NCBI GenBank assembly: GCA_964469555.1
Contig: CAYYAQ010000153.1
Coordinates: forward strand, 1 to 12,333
Origin: CAYYAQ01 sp964469555
Lineage (GTDB): Bacteria; Planctomycetota; UBA1135; UBA2386
Direction of reading: 5' to 3'
DNA length: 12,333 nt
The first letter of the stretch is position 1. Every line of letters begins with the position of its first letter. Of this stretch, positions 1-7,143 are shown in pieces. Under the pieces are notes generated by a model. It was given only the letters and a program-made list of their open reading frames with translations, made no database searches and was not told where the DNA came from. The position numbers were made by a program, and so were the translations under genes.

Positions 1-1298
1 AGCCCGAGATCGTCTACGCGCAGTCGCAGAACGGCGCGCTCAACCGGCTCGATCTGCACACCGGACAGAGCGTCGGCATCCGTCCGACCGCCGGGCAGAA
101 GGACCGCGGTCGCTGGCACTGGGACAGTCCGCTGGTGGTCAGCAAGCACGCCGCGGGCCGCATCTACTACGCTGGCAATCGCCTGTATCGTAGCGACGAC
201 CGCGGTGACAAGTGGACGCCGGTGAGCGCTGACCTCACTCGCAATCTCGATCGCAAGAAGATCCCGATCATGGGCAAGGTCTGGGATGCGAAGGCTGTTG
301 GTCTGCACCTGTACACCACTACGATGAGCGTCGTCACCGCCCTCGACGAGTCACCGCTTCTCGAGGGTCTGCTGTACACCGGCAGCGACGACGGCCTGTT
401 CCAGATCTCCGGGGACGGCGGCGGCAAGTGGACCCGCATCGAGAGCATTCCCGGGCTGCCGAAGCGCAGCTACGTGACCGACGTCTTCGCCTCGCCACGC
501 GCTGCCGATGTCGTGTTCGCGACGTTCAACAACTGGCAGAACGGCGACTTTCGTCCCTGGGTCATGCGCAGCGACGATCGCGGCCGCACCTGGGTGAACA
601 TCACGGGCAACCTCCCCGAGCGCTCGGGGACGTGGTCGGTGGTCCAGGATCACCTGGACGGGGATCTGCTCTTCGTCGGCACCGAGTTCGGCGTCTATTT
701 CACGGTCGACGGTGGCGACCGATGGGTCGAACTGCGCGGCGGCATCCCGAAGATCCAGGCACGCGACCTGCACATCCAGCGGCGGTGGGGCGACCTGATC
801 GTCGGAACCTTCGGGCGCGGCGCCTACATCCTGGACGACTACTCGGCGCTGCGTGACGTCGATCCAAAAACGATGGGGGCCGAAGCCTGGCTGTTCCGCA
901 CTCGATCCGCGCCGATGTTCGATCAGCTCAACCAGGTGCGCGCCGCCTGGGGCGACAAGACCGAGTCGAACCCACCGTACGGCGCCACGCTTACCTATCA
1001 CCTGCGCGATCCGCTGCCGCGAGGATCACAACTCGTATTGACGATCACCGACACCTCCGGCGAGCGCGTCCGGCAGATCACCTTGCCAAACAAGTCCGGC
1101 GTCCAACGCGTGACCTGGAACCTGCGCCGCGATCCGGCGCCACGACGTGGCGGTCAAGGTCGACGAAGGCAACGAGGTCGGTCGGGTCCGAGGATCGAAC
1201 CCGGGAGATACACGGCCAGGCTGGGGCGTCTCGCGGGCGACACCGTCTCACCGCTGGGCGAACCGCAATCGATCCTTGTCGTGTCGCCGCCGCGCTGA
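1..1298 (+). CDS. VPS10/BNR-type beta-propeller protein, C-terminal part (5' partial)
   Basis: The reading frame is open from base 3 at the left edge to the TGA at 1296-1298, giving 431 visible residues; the true start lies outside. Asp-box (BNR) repeats S-x-D-x-G-x-x-W are visible: RSDDRGDKW near residue 64, SGDGGGKW near 136, RSDDRGRTW near 190 and a degenerate TVDGGDRW near 235, each on a propeller blade. After about residue 285 comes a beta-rich tail with NPPYGATLTYHL and GVQRVTWNLR, then GRYTARL near the end. That layout is typical of large secreted sortilin/VPS10-like 'glycosyl hydrolase' proteins, which usually have no demonstrated hydrolase activity. The fold suggests protein or glycan binding outside the cytoplasm; the ligand cannot be told. 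A very basic stretch (GGQGRRRQRGRSG) interrupts the tail. The EEP gene follows after 43 nt on the same strand. Family call is fairly sure, function not. Confidence 0.8.
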   Translation, partial: PEIVYAQSQNGALNRLDLHTGQSVGIRPTAGQKDRGRWHWDSPLVVSKHAAGRIYYAGNRLYRSDDRGDKWTPVSADLTRNLDRKKIPIMGKVWDAKAVGLHLYTTTMSVVTALDESPLLEGLLYTGSDDGLFQISGDGGGKWTRIESIPGLPKRSYVTDVFASPRAADVVFATFNNWQNGDFRPWVMRSDDRGRTWVNITGNLPERSGTWSVVQDHLDGDLLFVGTEFGVYFTVDGGDRWVELRGGIPKIQARDLHIQRRWGDLIVGTFGRGAYILDDYSALRDVDPKTMGAEAWLFRTRSAPMFDQLNQVRAAWGDKTESNPPYGATLTYHLRDPLPRGSQLVLTITDTSGERVRQITLPNKSGVQRVTWNLRRDPAPRRGGQGRRRQRGRSGPRIEPGRYTARLGRLAGDTVSPLGEPQSILVVSPPR

Positions 1299-1341
1299 AC
1301 ACTCTGGTTTCGAATCAGACTGGAAGAACGAACAGATCCCC

Positions 1342-2262
1342 ATGAACAGCAAATGCTCGTACAGGCTCTTCGCCGCCATCGCGCTGGTCGCTGCCGGCAT
1401 CGCCAGTGCCGACGCGCTGCTCGCTCAGGAGGCGGCCCAACGCATCAAGGTTGCAGCGCCGGTCAAGGTCATGAGTTTCAACATTCGCCATGGCAAGGGC
1501 CGAGACGGCGACAACCGCTGGGCGAAGCGCTCCTACCTGGTGGCGGAGACCATCAGGATGTTTGATCCGGATCTACTCGGCTGCCAGGAGGTCCTGAACT
1601 TCCAGTTCGAGTTCTTGCAGAAGCTCTTTCCGGCGCACGCGATTCACGGAGTCGGACGGCTTGATGGCAAGACCAGGGGAGAGTATGAGCCGATCCTGTA
1701 TCGGAGAGATCGATTCGAGTTGCTCGACTCCGGGCACTTCTGGTTGAGTGAGAAACCGAACACTCCCGGCAGCAAGAGCTGGAAGACTTCGCACACCCGA
1801 ATGGTCTCGTGGGTGCGTTTGAAAGACCTGAAGAACGAGGGCGCGGAGATCGCCTTCATGAACACCCATTTCGACCACATCTCGAAGGAGGCACGCCTGG
1901 AATCGGCCCGGATGATCCGCAAGCGCGCGGAGGCATTCATGGCGAAGGGGATCCCGGTCATCATCTCAGGCGACTTCAACACCACGGAGGACCGGCAGCC
2001 CTACGCCAGGTTGGTCTCCGGATCCGAGGGCCACAAGATTCCTCTCATCGATTCCTTCCGGAGGGCGAATCCCGATCGGAGCCCGGATGAATCCACGTCC
2101 ACGCGCTGGGTCGGCAAGCGGAAGGGAAGGCGGATCGACTGGATCCTTCACTCGCAGGAATTCACGACGCTGCGATCCGTGATCAACCACACCAGTGACA
2201 ACGGTCGGTATCCCTCCGATCACTATCCGGTGCAGGCCATTCTCAGGCTGAAGAAGAAGTAG
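1342..2262 (+). CDS. Secreted endonuclease/exonuclease/phosphatase (EEP) family protein
   Basis: A 306-aa protein of the metal-dependent EEP superfamily (DNase I / exonuclease III / sphingomyelinase fold), which cleaves phosphodiester or phosphomonoester bonds. All signature motifs are present in order: MSFNIRH (Asn47), GCQEV (Glu83), NTHFDH (His176, Asp178), SGDFNTT (Asp211, Asn213), RRIDWIL (Asp266) and SDHYPV (Asp293, His294). It should therefore be catalytically intact. The ATG at 1342 was chosen because it opens directly onto a Sec signal peptide (MNSKCSYRLFAAIALVAAGI, cleavage probably by residue 25-30). The frame is open further upstream to 1147, but that extension overlaps the preceding gene out of frame and would bury the signal. 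No strong Shine-Dalgarno is seen. Small secreted EEP proteins like this may be nucleases, phosphodiesterases or lipid phosphatases; the sequence does not decide. It ends 17 nt from the convergent sulfatase gene. Confidence 0.88.
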   Translation: MNSKCSYRLFAAIALVAAGIASADALLAQEAAQRIKVAAPVKVMSFNIRHGKGRDGDNRWAKRSYLVAETIRMFDPDLLGCQEVLNFQFEFLQKLFPAHAIHGVGRLDGKTRGEYEPILYRRDRFELLDSGHFWLSEKPNTPGSKSWKTSHTRMVSWVRLKDLKNEGAEIAFMNTHFDHISKEARLESARMIRKRAEAFMAKGIPVIISGDFNTTEDRQPYARLVSGSEGHKIPLIDSFRRANPDRSPDESTSTRWVGKRKGRRIDWILHSQEFTTLRSVINHTSDNGRYPSDHYPVQAILRLKKK

Positions 2263-2279
2263 CGTCGAGAATCAGTTGC

Positions 2280-4793
2280 CTACTTGCCCAGTGGGATGAC
2301 ATCCCGCTCGACATCCGCAATGCGCTTCCTGGCCAGCTCGAGCAACTCCCTCACCTTCTCGGGGTGCTCGGCGCTCACATCGGTCTTTTCGTCGACCTCT
2401 TTGGCCAGATGGAAGAGAACCGGTCCCTTGCCTCCCGGCGGCAGTTGCGCGCCCTCGCGGTCGAGAAACAGCTTCCAATCACCACGGCGGATGGCGTGAA
2501 AGCCGTTCTTGCCGTGCCAGTAGAGCAAGTCCTTGCGGGGATGCACCGCACCCTTCTTTCCGATCCATGTATCCCAAACATTGACTCCGTCGATCTTCGG
2601 GCTGCCCTTGGCGACCGACGCCAGGTCGATGCCGCACGCGTGACCCAAGCTGGGCAGAATGTCGATCGCCCCGATCAGTGCATCGCTCTCCCGTCCGGCG
2701 GGAATGACGCCGGGAAAGCGCACGATGCACGGCACCCGCGTGCCTCCTTCGAGGGCATGCCACTTCTCTCCCCGAAACGGAGTCGCCCGTGACTGCTCAC
2801 CCTTCTGCGGACCATTGTCGGAGAGAAACAACACGATGGTCCGCTTGTCGAGCTTCTCGGCCTCGAGCGTGCTGAGGATGTCACCGATACGGTGGTCGAG
2901 TTCCTCGACCACATCGCCGTAGACGCCAAAAGCTGACTTCCCCTTCCAGTCGGGATGCGCCTGCACCGGGAAGTGCGGGGCGGTGTACGGGAGGTAGAGG
3001 AAGAAGGGCTTGTCCTTGTTCGCCTTGATGAAACGAATGGCTTCGCTGGAGAACTTCTCCGTCAGCAGACGATTCTCAAACGGGTTCTCGATCAGTTCGT
3101 CACCACGCCAGAGCTTCTTCGTCTGGTTGTTGCTGCTCTTGACGTAGTAGGTGTGATCGAAGCCCTGCCGCTGCGGCAGGAACTTCGGGCGTTCCCCCAG
3201 ATGCCACTTGCCGATGAGTCCGGTCTTGTAGCCCGCTTGCTTGAAGACTTCCGCGATGGTCAGCGCCTTGGGACTGAGCCCTCGTTTCGTGCTGATCAAG
3301 TAGCCCATCACGCCTTTGGTCCAACCCAAACGGGTTGGGTAGGCACCAGTCAGCAGGGCCATGCGCGACGGTGTGCAAACAGACGCACCGGAGTAGAAGC
3401 TCGTCATCCGGATCCCGTCCCTGGCGAGCTTGTCGAGAACCGGTGTCTTGATCTTCGTATGACCGTAGCAGCCGAGATCGCGGTAACCGAGATCATCGAC
3501 CATGATCAGAATGACATTCGGTGGCGAGCCTTGCGCGGACTCCTTCTTGGTGGATCGACCTGATCGCTTCGGGAACTCTACCGACAGCTTCCGCTTCCCG
3601 CGCAGCAGTCGGGCGCCTTCGCCGGAGAGCCACAAGTAGTGGTCGGTGGGAAGACCCTCGTGGTCCAGAAACCGGCTGGCCCCTACCGGCGGGTCGTTGG
3701 TGCACTTGAAGATCGCGGTGCCCTCGTCCACTTCGTCGAACATCGCGATGTAGATCATCTTGGCGCCGGCCGTCTTGGCGCTGACGAACTGTTGCCACAG
3801 GAACTTCTCGCCGCGACGTGGGATCTGATCGAGCTTCTTCTTTCCCGCGCGCAAGTTGTGCCAACTGAACCCCGGAAAGACGACCGGCATGTAGGCAAGT
3901 GACGCCTTGCGGCACCAGGCCACGTCTTCTTTCCAGTGCTGCTGCACCGTTGTCCCGACGGCTTTCACAGTGGTGAAGCGACCGACGCTCCAGGGCGAGA
4001 TGATGTCGGCCTCCGCCAATATCGTGTGGAGGATCTTGTCTCCGACACTATCCCGACGTTGTTCGCGCCAACGGAACGGGGTGCCGAGCATGACCGCGCA
4101 GCGCCCGCCTGCGTCGCTCTTGAAGAACCGAATCAGGTCCCTGCACTCTGCCAGCGTGTACTTGCGGTCATCGTTGAACCCGACGCCCCAGATTGCGACC
4201 AGCGGTCGACGGCCGTGATGGAGATACGTCTTGTCCTCGAGGACGCCGAGCTTTTGAAGTCGTCGCCAATCTGACTTCACCACGTCCATCTGGCCCTCGC
4301 GAAGTCCGGAGAGGTCGTACATCATCGACCAGAGTCGCCCGTGCTTGGTGGCAGCCGCACGGCAGTTCATCAGGACGCGGTCGTCTTTGCCGCGGCGCAG
4401 AAGCGGGCGGGCGAATCGCTGCACGAAAGCCCCGTCCAACCCGTAGTCCTTCATCCATCGAAAGTGGCGGTCCACGGTCTTTTGATGGTACGACGAGAAC
4501 ACCTCGGCCACGCGTCCATCGCGATGACGGAACGCGGTCTTGAAACGCTCGTCCTCGCCGGCCTCCCGCAGGTCAGGCCAGAAATCGATGGAACATTGCC
4601 CCGGTTCGAATTTCCCGCGCAGTGAATAGTGACGCCAGCGTTGTTTGGATCCGTCGCCTTCAGCGCGGAACCAACCCTGGTACCCCGTCATGACCTTGCC
4701 AGTCAACTCACGATCCAAGTCTTGCGCGGCGAGACCGGAGCTCGACAGCAAGAGGATCGCGATGAGTCGCGTAGAGGTGATGATGTGACTCAC
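2280..4793 (-). CDS. GH71/99-like glycosidase fused to S1 sulfatase
   Basis: An 837-aa secreted protein with two catalytic modules. After a signal peptide (residues 1-23), about residues 33-395 resemble glycoside hydrolase 71/99-like proteins: MTGYQGWF near 35, PLVAIWGVGF near 197, and MFDEVDEGTAIFK at 351-363. Its E354-x-x-E357-G-T matches the paired catalytic glutamates of GH99 endo-alpha-mannosidases. A polar linker (about 398-423) leads to a complete formylglycine sulfatase: NVILIMVDDLG (metal-binding D433, D434), CTPSR (C473 converted to formylglycine), GKWHLG (K529, H531), APHFP (H607), SDNGPQ (D659, N660) and RGEKWHALEGGTRVP (K677). Each half has about the length of a stand-alone enzyme, so one chain could remove sulfate and cleave the glycan. 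It starts at GTG, overlapping the upstream truncated SASA gene by 4 nt (GTGA), which implies translational coupling. Domain calls are strong; the substrate (sulfated mannan-like glycan?) is inferred. Confidence 0.88.
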   Translation of the reverse strand: MSHIITSTRLIAILLLSSSGLAAQDLDRELTGKVMTGYQGWFRAEGDGSKQRWRHYSLRGKFEPGQCSIDFWPDLREAGEDERFKTAFRHRDGRVAEVFSSYHQKTVDRHFRWMKDYGLDGAFVQRFARPLLRRGKDDRVLMNCRAAATKHGRLWSMMYDLSGLREGQMDVVKSDWRRLQKLGVLEDKTYLHHGRRPLVAIWGVGFNDDRKYTLAECRDLIRFFKSDAGGRCAVMLGTPFRWREQRRDSVGDKILHTILAEADIISPWSVGRFTTVKAVGTTVQQHWKEDVAWCRKASLAYMPVVFPGFSWHNLRAGKKKLDQIPRRGEKFLWQQFVSAKTAGAKMIYIAMFDEVDEGTAIFKCTNDPPVGASRFLDHEGLPTDHYLWLSGEGARLLRGKRKLSVEFPKRSGRSTKKESAQGSPPNVILIMVDDLGYRDLGCYGHTKIKTPVLDKLARDGIRMTSFYSGASVCTPSRMALLTGAYPTRLGWTKGVMGYLISTKRGLSPKALTIAEVFKQAGYKTGLIGKWHLGERPKFLPQRQGFDHTYYVKSSNNQTKKLWRGDELIENPFENRLLTEKFSSEAIRFIKANKDKPFFLYLPYTAPHFPVQAHPDWKGKSAFGVYGDVVEELDHRIGDILSTLEAEKLDKRTIVLFLSDNGPQKGEQSRATPFRGEKWHALEGGTRVPCIVRFPGVIPAGRESDALIGAIDILPSLGHACGIDLASVAKGSPKIDGVNVWDTWIGKKGAVHPRKDLLYWHGKNGFHAIRRGDWKLFLDREGAQLPPGGKGPVLFHLAKEVDEKTDVSAEHPEKVRELLELARKRIADVERDVIPLGK

Positions 4794-5368
4794 TTTCTAG
4801 CTGCCTCGAACTTCTTCCGGTTCTCGAAGGCCAGCTTGGCTTGCGCCTTGGTCTCCTTGTTCGCCGCGCCAGACTTCTTCCGTATGTCCGGGTCCGTGTG
4901 ATCCATTTCGCCGGCCCAGTCCGACGTGTCCGTCCGGAAGGAATGCAAGGGCTGCCACGGCTTGGCCTCCACCTTCAAGTTCCCCATGTTGCTCTGGCCA
5001 TTCATCACCCCCGCGTCGCCGATGAGGATGTTCGTCATCTGGAGCTTCTTGTCGCCGGACGTGACCGTGATCGTCTGAGGTTGCGAGTTGGCTGTCTGCG
5101 GCTTGAAGGTGACTTCCCAACGACCACGCTCACCCTTCGCTGTGGCTTTGGCCGAGAGCGCGCCGAGACTCACGTGCACCTTGCCGCCCGTGGTCGCCCA
5201 GCCCCAGATCTTGATGGGCTTGTCGCGTTGCAAGACCATGTTCGATCGGAAGATGCCGTGCACTTTCAGCGGCGCGTCGACCGGTGATGGACATGCCGTG
5301 GAACCTGATGCCGCGGTTGGAGCGCCGACGAGGACGACGGAGAGGAGGCAGAGTATCGGGGTCTTCAT
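4790..5368 (-). CDS. Truncated SASA-type (sialate O-acetylesterase-like) protein
   Basis: A 192-aa protein equal to the N-terminal third of a SASA carbohydrate esterase. It has a signal peptide (MKTPILCLLSVVLVGAPTAA), then the usual beta-sandwich domain: VHGIFRSNMVLQRDKPIKIWGWA at residues 37-58, RGRWEVTF at 81-88 and QTITVTS at 98-104. The nucleophile motif MNGQSNM follows (Ser126). The protein then ends in a charged, probably helical tail (residues 165-192, rich in K, E and A). The rest of the SGNH domain, including the catalytic His, is absent, and no continuation was seen because the next gene begins at its stop. The residues before the motif are GDAGV, where homologues usually have GDVWV or GEVW. 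The ATG at 5368 opens onto the signal peptide; the frame runs on to 5497 but that part looks non-coding. It could be a decayed esterase or a retained carbohydrate-binding partner; its 4-nt overlap with the fusion gene suggests it is still translated. Confidence 0.72.
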   Translation of the reverse strand: MKTPILCLLSVVLVGAPTAASGSTACPSPVDAPLKVHGIFRSNMVLQRDKPIKIWGWATTGGKVHVSLGALSAKATAKGERGRWEVTFKPQTANSQPQTITVTSGDKKLQMTNILIGDAGVMNGQSNMGNLKVEAKPWQPLHSFRTDTSDWAGEMDHTDPDIRKKSGAANKETKAQAKLAFENRKKFEAARK

Positions 5369-5600
5369 GATGCCATTGGTTGGCGGGGCGCCGGGGTCGC
5401 AAGCTGACCGCTCCCACGCCGACACGCCCAGCGGATTCTCCCCTTCATTGCGGATTCGGGGCACGGTGTTCCGCATGGTGGGACGGATCGACGACATCCC
5501 GTAGACAGAAAAAGTGTCTGATGCGCCCGCGGCAGATGCGCGACGTGTTAGTCAGGGCGGGTCATGCGTGACAGCGAGATCGGTGGTGGGTCACCGACTG
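5369..5600. other. Intergenic region with two weak inverted repeats
   Basis: This 232-nt gap lies between two co-oriented minus-strand SASA genes. Five nt past the stop of the upstream SASA gene there is a small hairpin at 5581-5596 (CGGTG / CACCG, 6-nt loop). A second at 5503-5519 pairs AGACA with TGTCT around an A-rich loop. Neither is followed by a T-run on the minus strand, so neither is a convincing intrinsic terminator. The second could be part of a regulatory site for the downstream pair of genes. No credible gene is seen here. Confidence 0.4.
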
Positions 5601-7088
5601 TTACTTCCGGGCCCCGATCAACTCGATCATCCCACGCCCGAGCGCTTCCCCCACGAGCATGTAGGTCTCGGCGTTCCGGTTGTAGTGGTAGCCCTGCCCA
5701 CTGGGAGACGCTTCCTTTTTTCTCCAGTAGTCTCGCGTGTCGACTGTCTTGACCGTGCCGGCGAACTCGGGGTGCTTCGCGGTATCGCCGACCGCCATCT
5801 GTGCTTGCCAGACGATTTTCGTGTTCCCCGCCATCTCGTGGCCGCTGAATCCCACGGTGGCGATCATCACCGGCAGCTTCGGCGTCTTGAACGCGGCGCG
5901 CACATCCTTGATCAGGTTTACGAGGTTCTGCTCGTAGGACGCGGCCCACTCCTTGTTGCCGGTGTCCTTGTGACCCTGAAACCAGACGAAGCCCTTCAGC
6001 TCGTAGCCCTGGTTCTGATAGCCGGGGACGATCTGCGCGAGGTTGCGCAGGGTCGCGCGCGCGCCCTCTATCATCATGTAGTACTCGTTGCCTTCCCACT
6101 TCTTGAGGTCCTCGCGGATGTCGGGCAACTTCCCGCTCGACGGGGGGCGGAAGTCCCACGCCAGGCCGCGATTGCCGATCGCGGTTCGGATGATCAAGAC
6201 CTGCTCGTCGTGGTGGTCGCCCAGAAGGAATCCGAAGGGCACGCCTACCCAGACTCCCTTGCCGACCGTCAGGGGTTTGCCGGCAGCCTTGAGCCTCGCT
6301 TCATCGAGGCGCATCTTGTTCGGAATCTTCTCGTCCCAGTCCCAGCCGCCGTGAAGTCGGGCGTCCTGGTAGAAGACGTCGGGCCTCTCGATCCACTTGC
6401 CGTCCTTGCCGAGCAGGTAGGTGAACTTCTGTCGTTCCTTCACCACCGTATCCAGCGTGCCGGGGATGTCGGTCCGCCCCACCCAGAACAGGCCGTCGGC
6501 CGCCTTCGTCAGGAAAGTGGTTCGGAAGGGGTAGCGCTTGCCGCCGATCATCTTTGTCGGAACCTGCTTCGCATCCTTGCCTGGTTCCCGCCGGTAGACC
6601 TCCTGGCCGTCCAGCTCGGTGATGTTGTGCGTCGAGCCCCCGTAGCCGGGGGAGAAGACGTAGACACCGGTCTTCTCTACCTCGACGAACCCTCTGGCGA
6701 CGTAGGTCGCTTCTTCCTCGACCTTGGGAAACGGGTCCCGGCCCATTCCGTCGTAGATCACGGTCTTGGTGATCTTGGCAGCCAGCTTGTCGTAGTCCTT
6801 GGCCGCATCGTACGGCCCCTCGTAGGCAGACACGGCCACGCCCTTTTTCGCATCCGCGGCAGCAGACTGGAAGAACGCCGAATGCCTGCGGTTCCCGCCG
6901 TTGACGTTCCCCATCTCCAACATGTTCGATTGGCCGGCGAGGATGTAGACCTTGATCGGTTTGGTCGTGTTCGGCGCCTGCGTCTCCGCGTTGCGAGATT
7001 GCGCCGCTATCCCATTCGCTGCAATCGAGACGACGAGTGCGGCGGCGGTGAGCGAAGAGAGGACAGCCGTCGTTCGTCGTGTGTGCAT
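5601..7088 (-). CDS. SASA-domain carbohydrate esterase with PA14-like insert
   Basis: A 495-aa secreted esterase of the SASA (sialate O-acetylesterase-like, SGNH-fold) family, expected to remove acyl groups from glycans outside the cytoplasm. A signal peptide covers about residues 1-30. The core has IKVYILAGQSNMLEMG (nucleophile Ser54), VLIIRTAIGNRGLAWDF near 297-313, GFVWFQGHKD near 367-374 (the block that reads WYQGE in many relatives) and GQGYHYN at 464-470 (probable catalytic His468). Between the Ser block and the rest, about residues 125-230, sits a segment with YVARGFVEVEKTGVYVF, LDGQEVY and TDIPGTL. This looks like a PA14-type carbohydrate-binding sandwich inserted into the catalytic domain. 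The start at 7088 gives the signal peptide; only a weak AGAAGA lies upstream. The repeat-protein gene ends 55 nt before it on the same strand. The esterase call is firm; the acyl group and sugar are unknown. Confidence 0.88.
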   Translation of the reverse strand: MHTRRTTAVLSSLTAAALVVSIAANGIAAQSRNAETQAPNTTKPIKVYILAGQSNMLEMGNVNGGNRRHSAFFQSAAADAKKGVAVSAYEGPYDAAKDYDKLAAKITKTVIYDGMGRDPFPKVEEEATYVARGFVEVEKTGVYVFSPGYGGSTHNITELDGQEVYRREPGKDAKQVPTKMIGGKRYPFRTTFLTKAADGLFWVGRTDIPGTLDTVVKERQKFTYLLGKDGKWIERPDVFYQDARLHGGWDWDEKIPNKMRLDEARLKAAGKPLTVGKGVWVGVPFGFLLGDHHDEQVLIIRTAIGNRGLAWDFRPPSSGKLPDIREDLKKWEGNEYYMMIEGARATLRNLAQIVPGYQNQGYELKGFVWFQGHKDTGNKEWAASYEQNLVNLIKDVRAAFKTPKLPVMIATVGFSGHEMAGNTKIVWQAQMAVGDTAKHPEFAGTVKTVDTRDYWRKKEASPSGQGYHYNRNAETYMLVGEALGRGMIELIGARK

Positions 7089-7143
7089 GGATCTTCTACG
7101 GAGGTGGATTCGGAATCGCCGGACGCCTCTTCGCGGGACGGTA

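Noticed and set aside
351..1001. A 216-codon minus-strand open frame
   Set aside because: It is antisense to the beta-propeller gene, whose Asp-box repeats are clear on the plus strand.
1147..1341. Upstream extension of the EEP gene by 65 codons
   Set aside because: It overlaps the end of the beta-propeller gene in another frame, looks non-protein-like, and would place the signal peptide internally.
2955..3563. A 202-codon plus-strand open frame
   Set aside because: It is antisense to the sulfatase half of the fusion gene, which carries all the sulfatase motifs.
5369..5497. Upstream extension of the truncated SASA protein by 43 codons
   Set aside because: The added residues are polar and unlike the family, and would bury the signal peptide that starts at 5368.
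5581..5596. Hairpin just after the SASA stop as an intrinsic terminator
   Set aside because: The stem is only 5 bp and there is no T-run on the minus strand.
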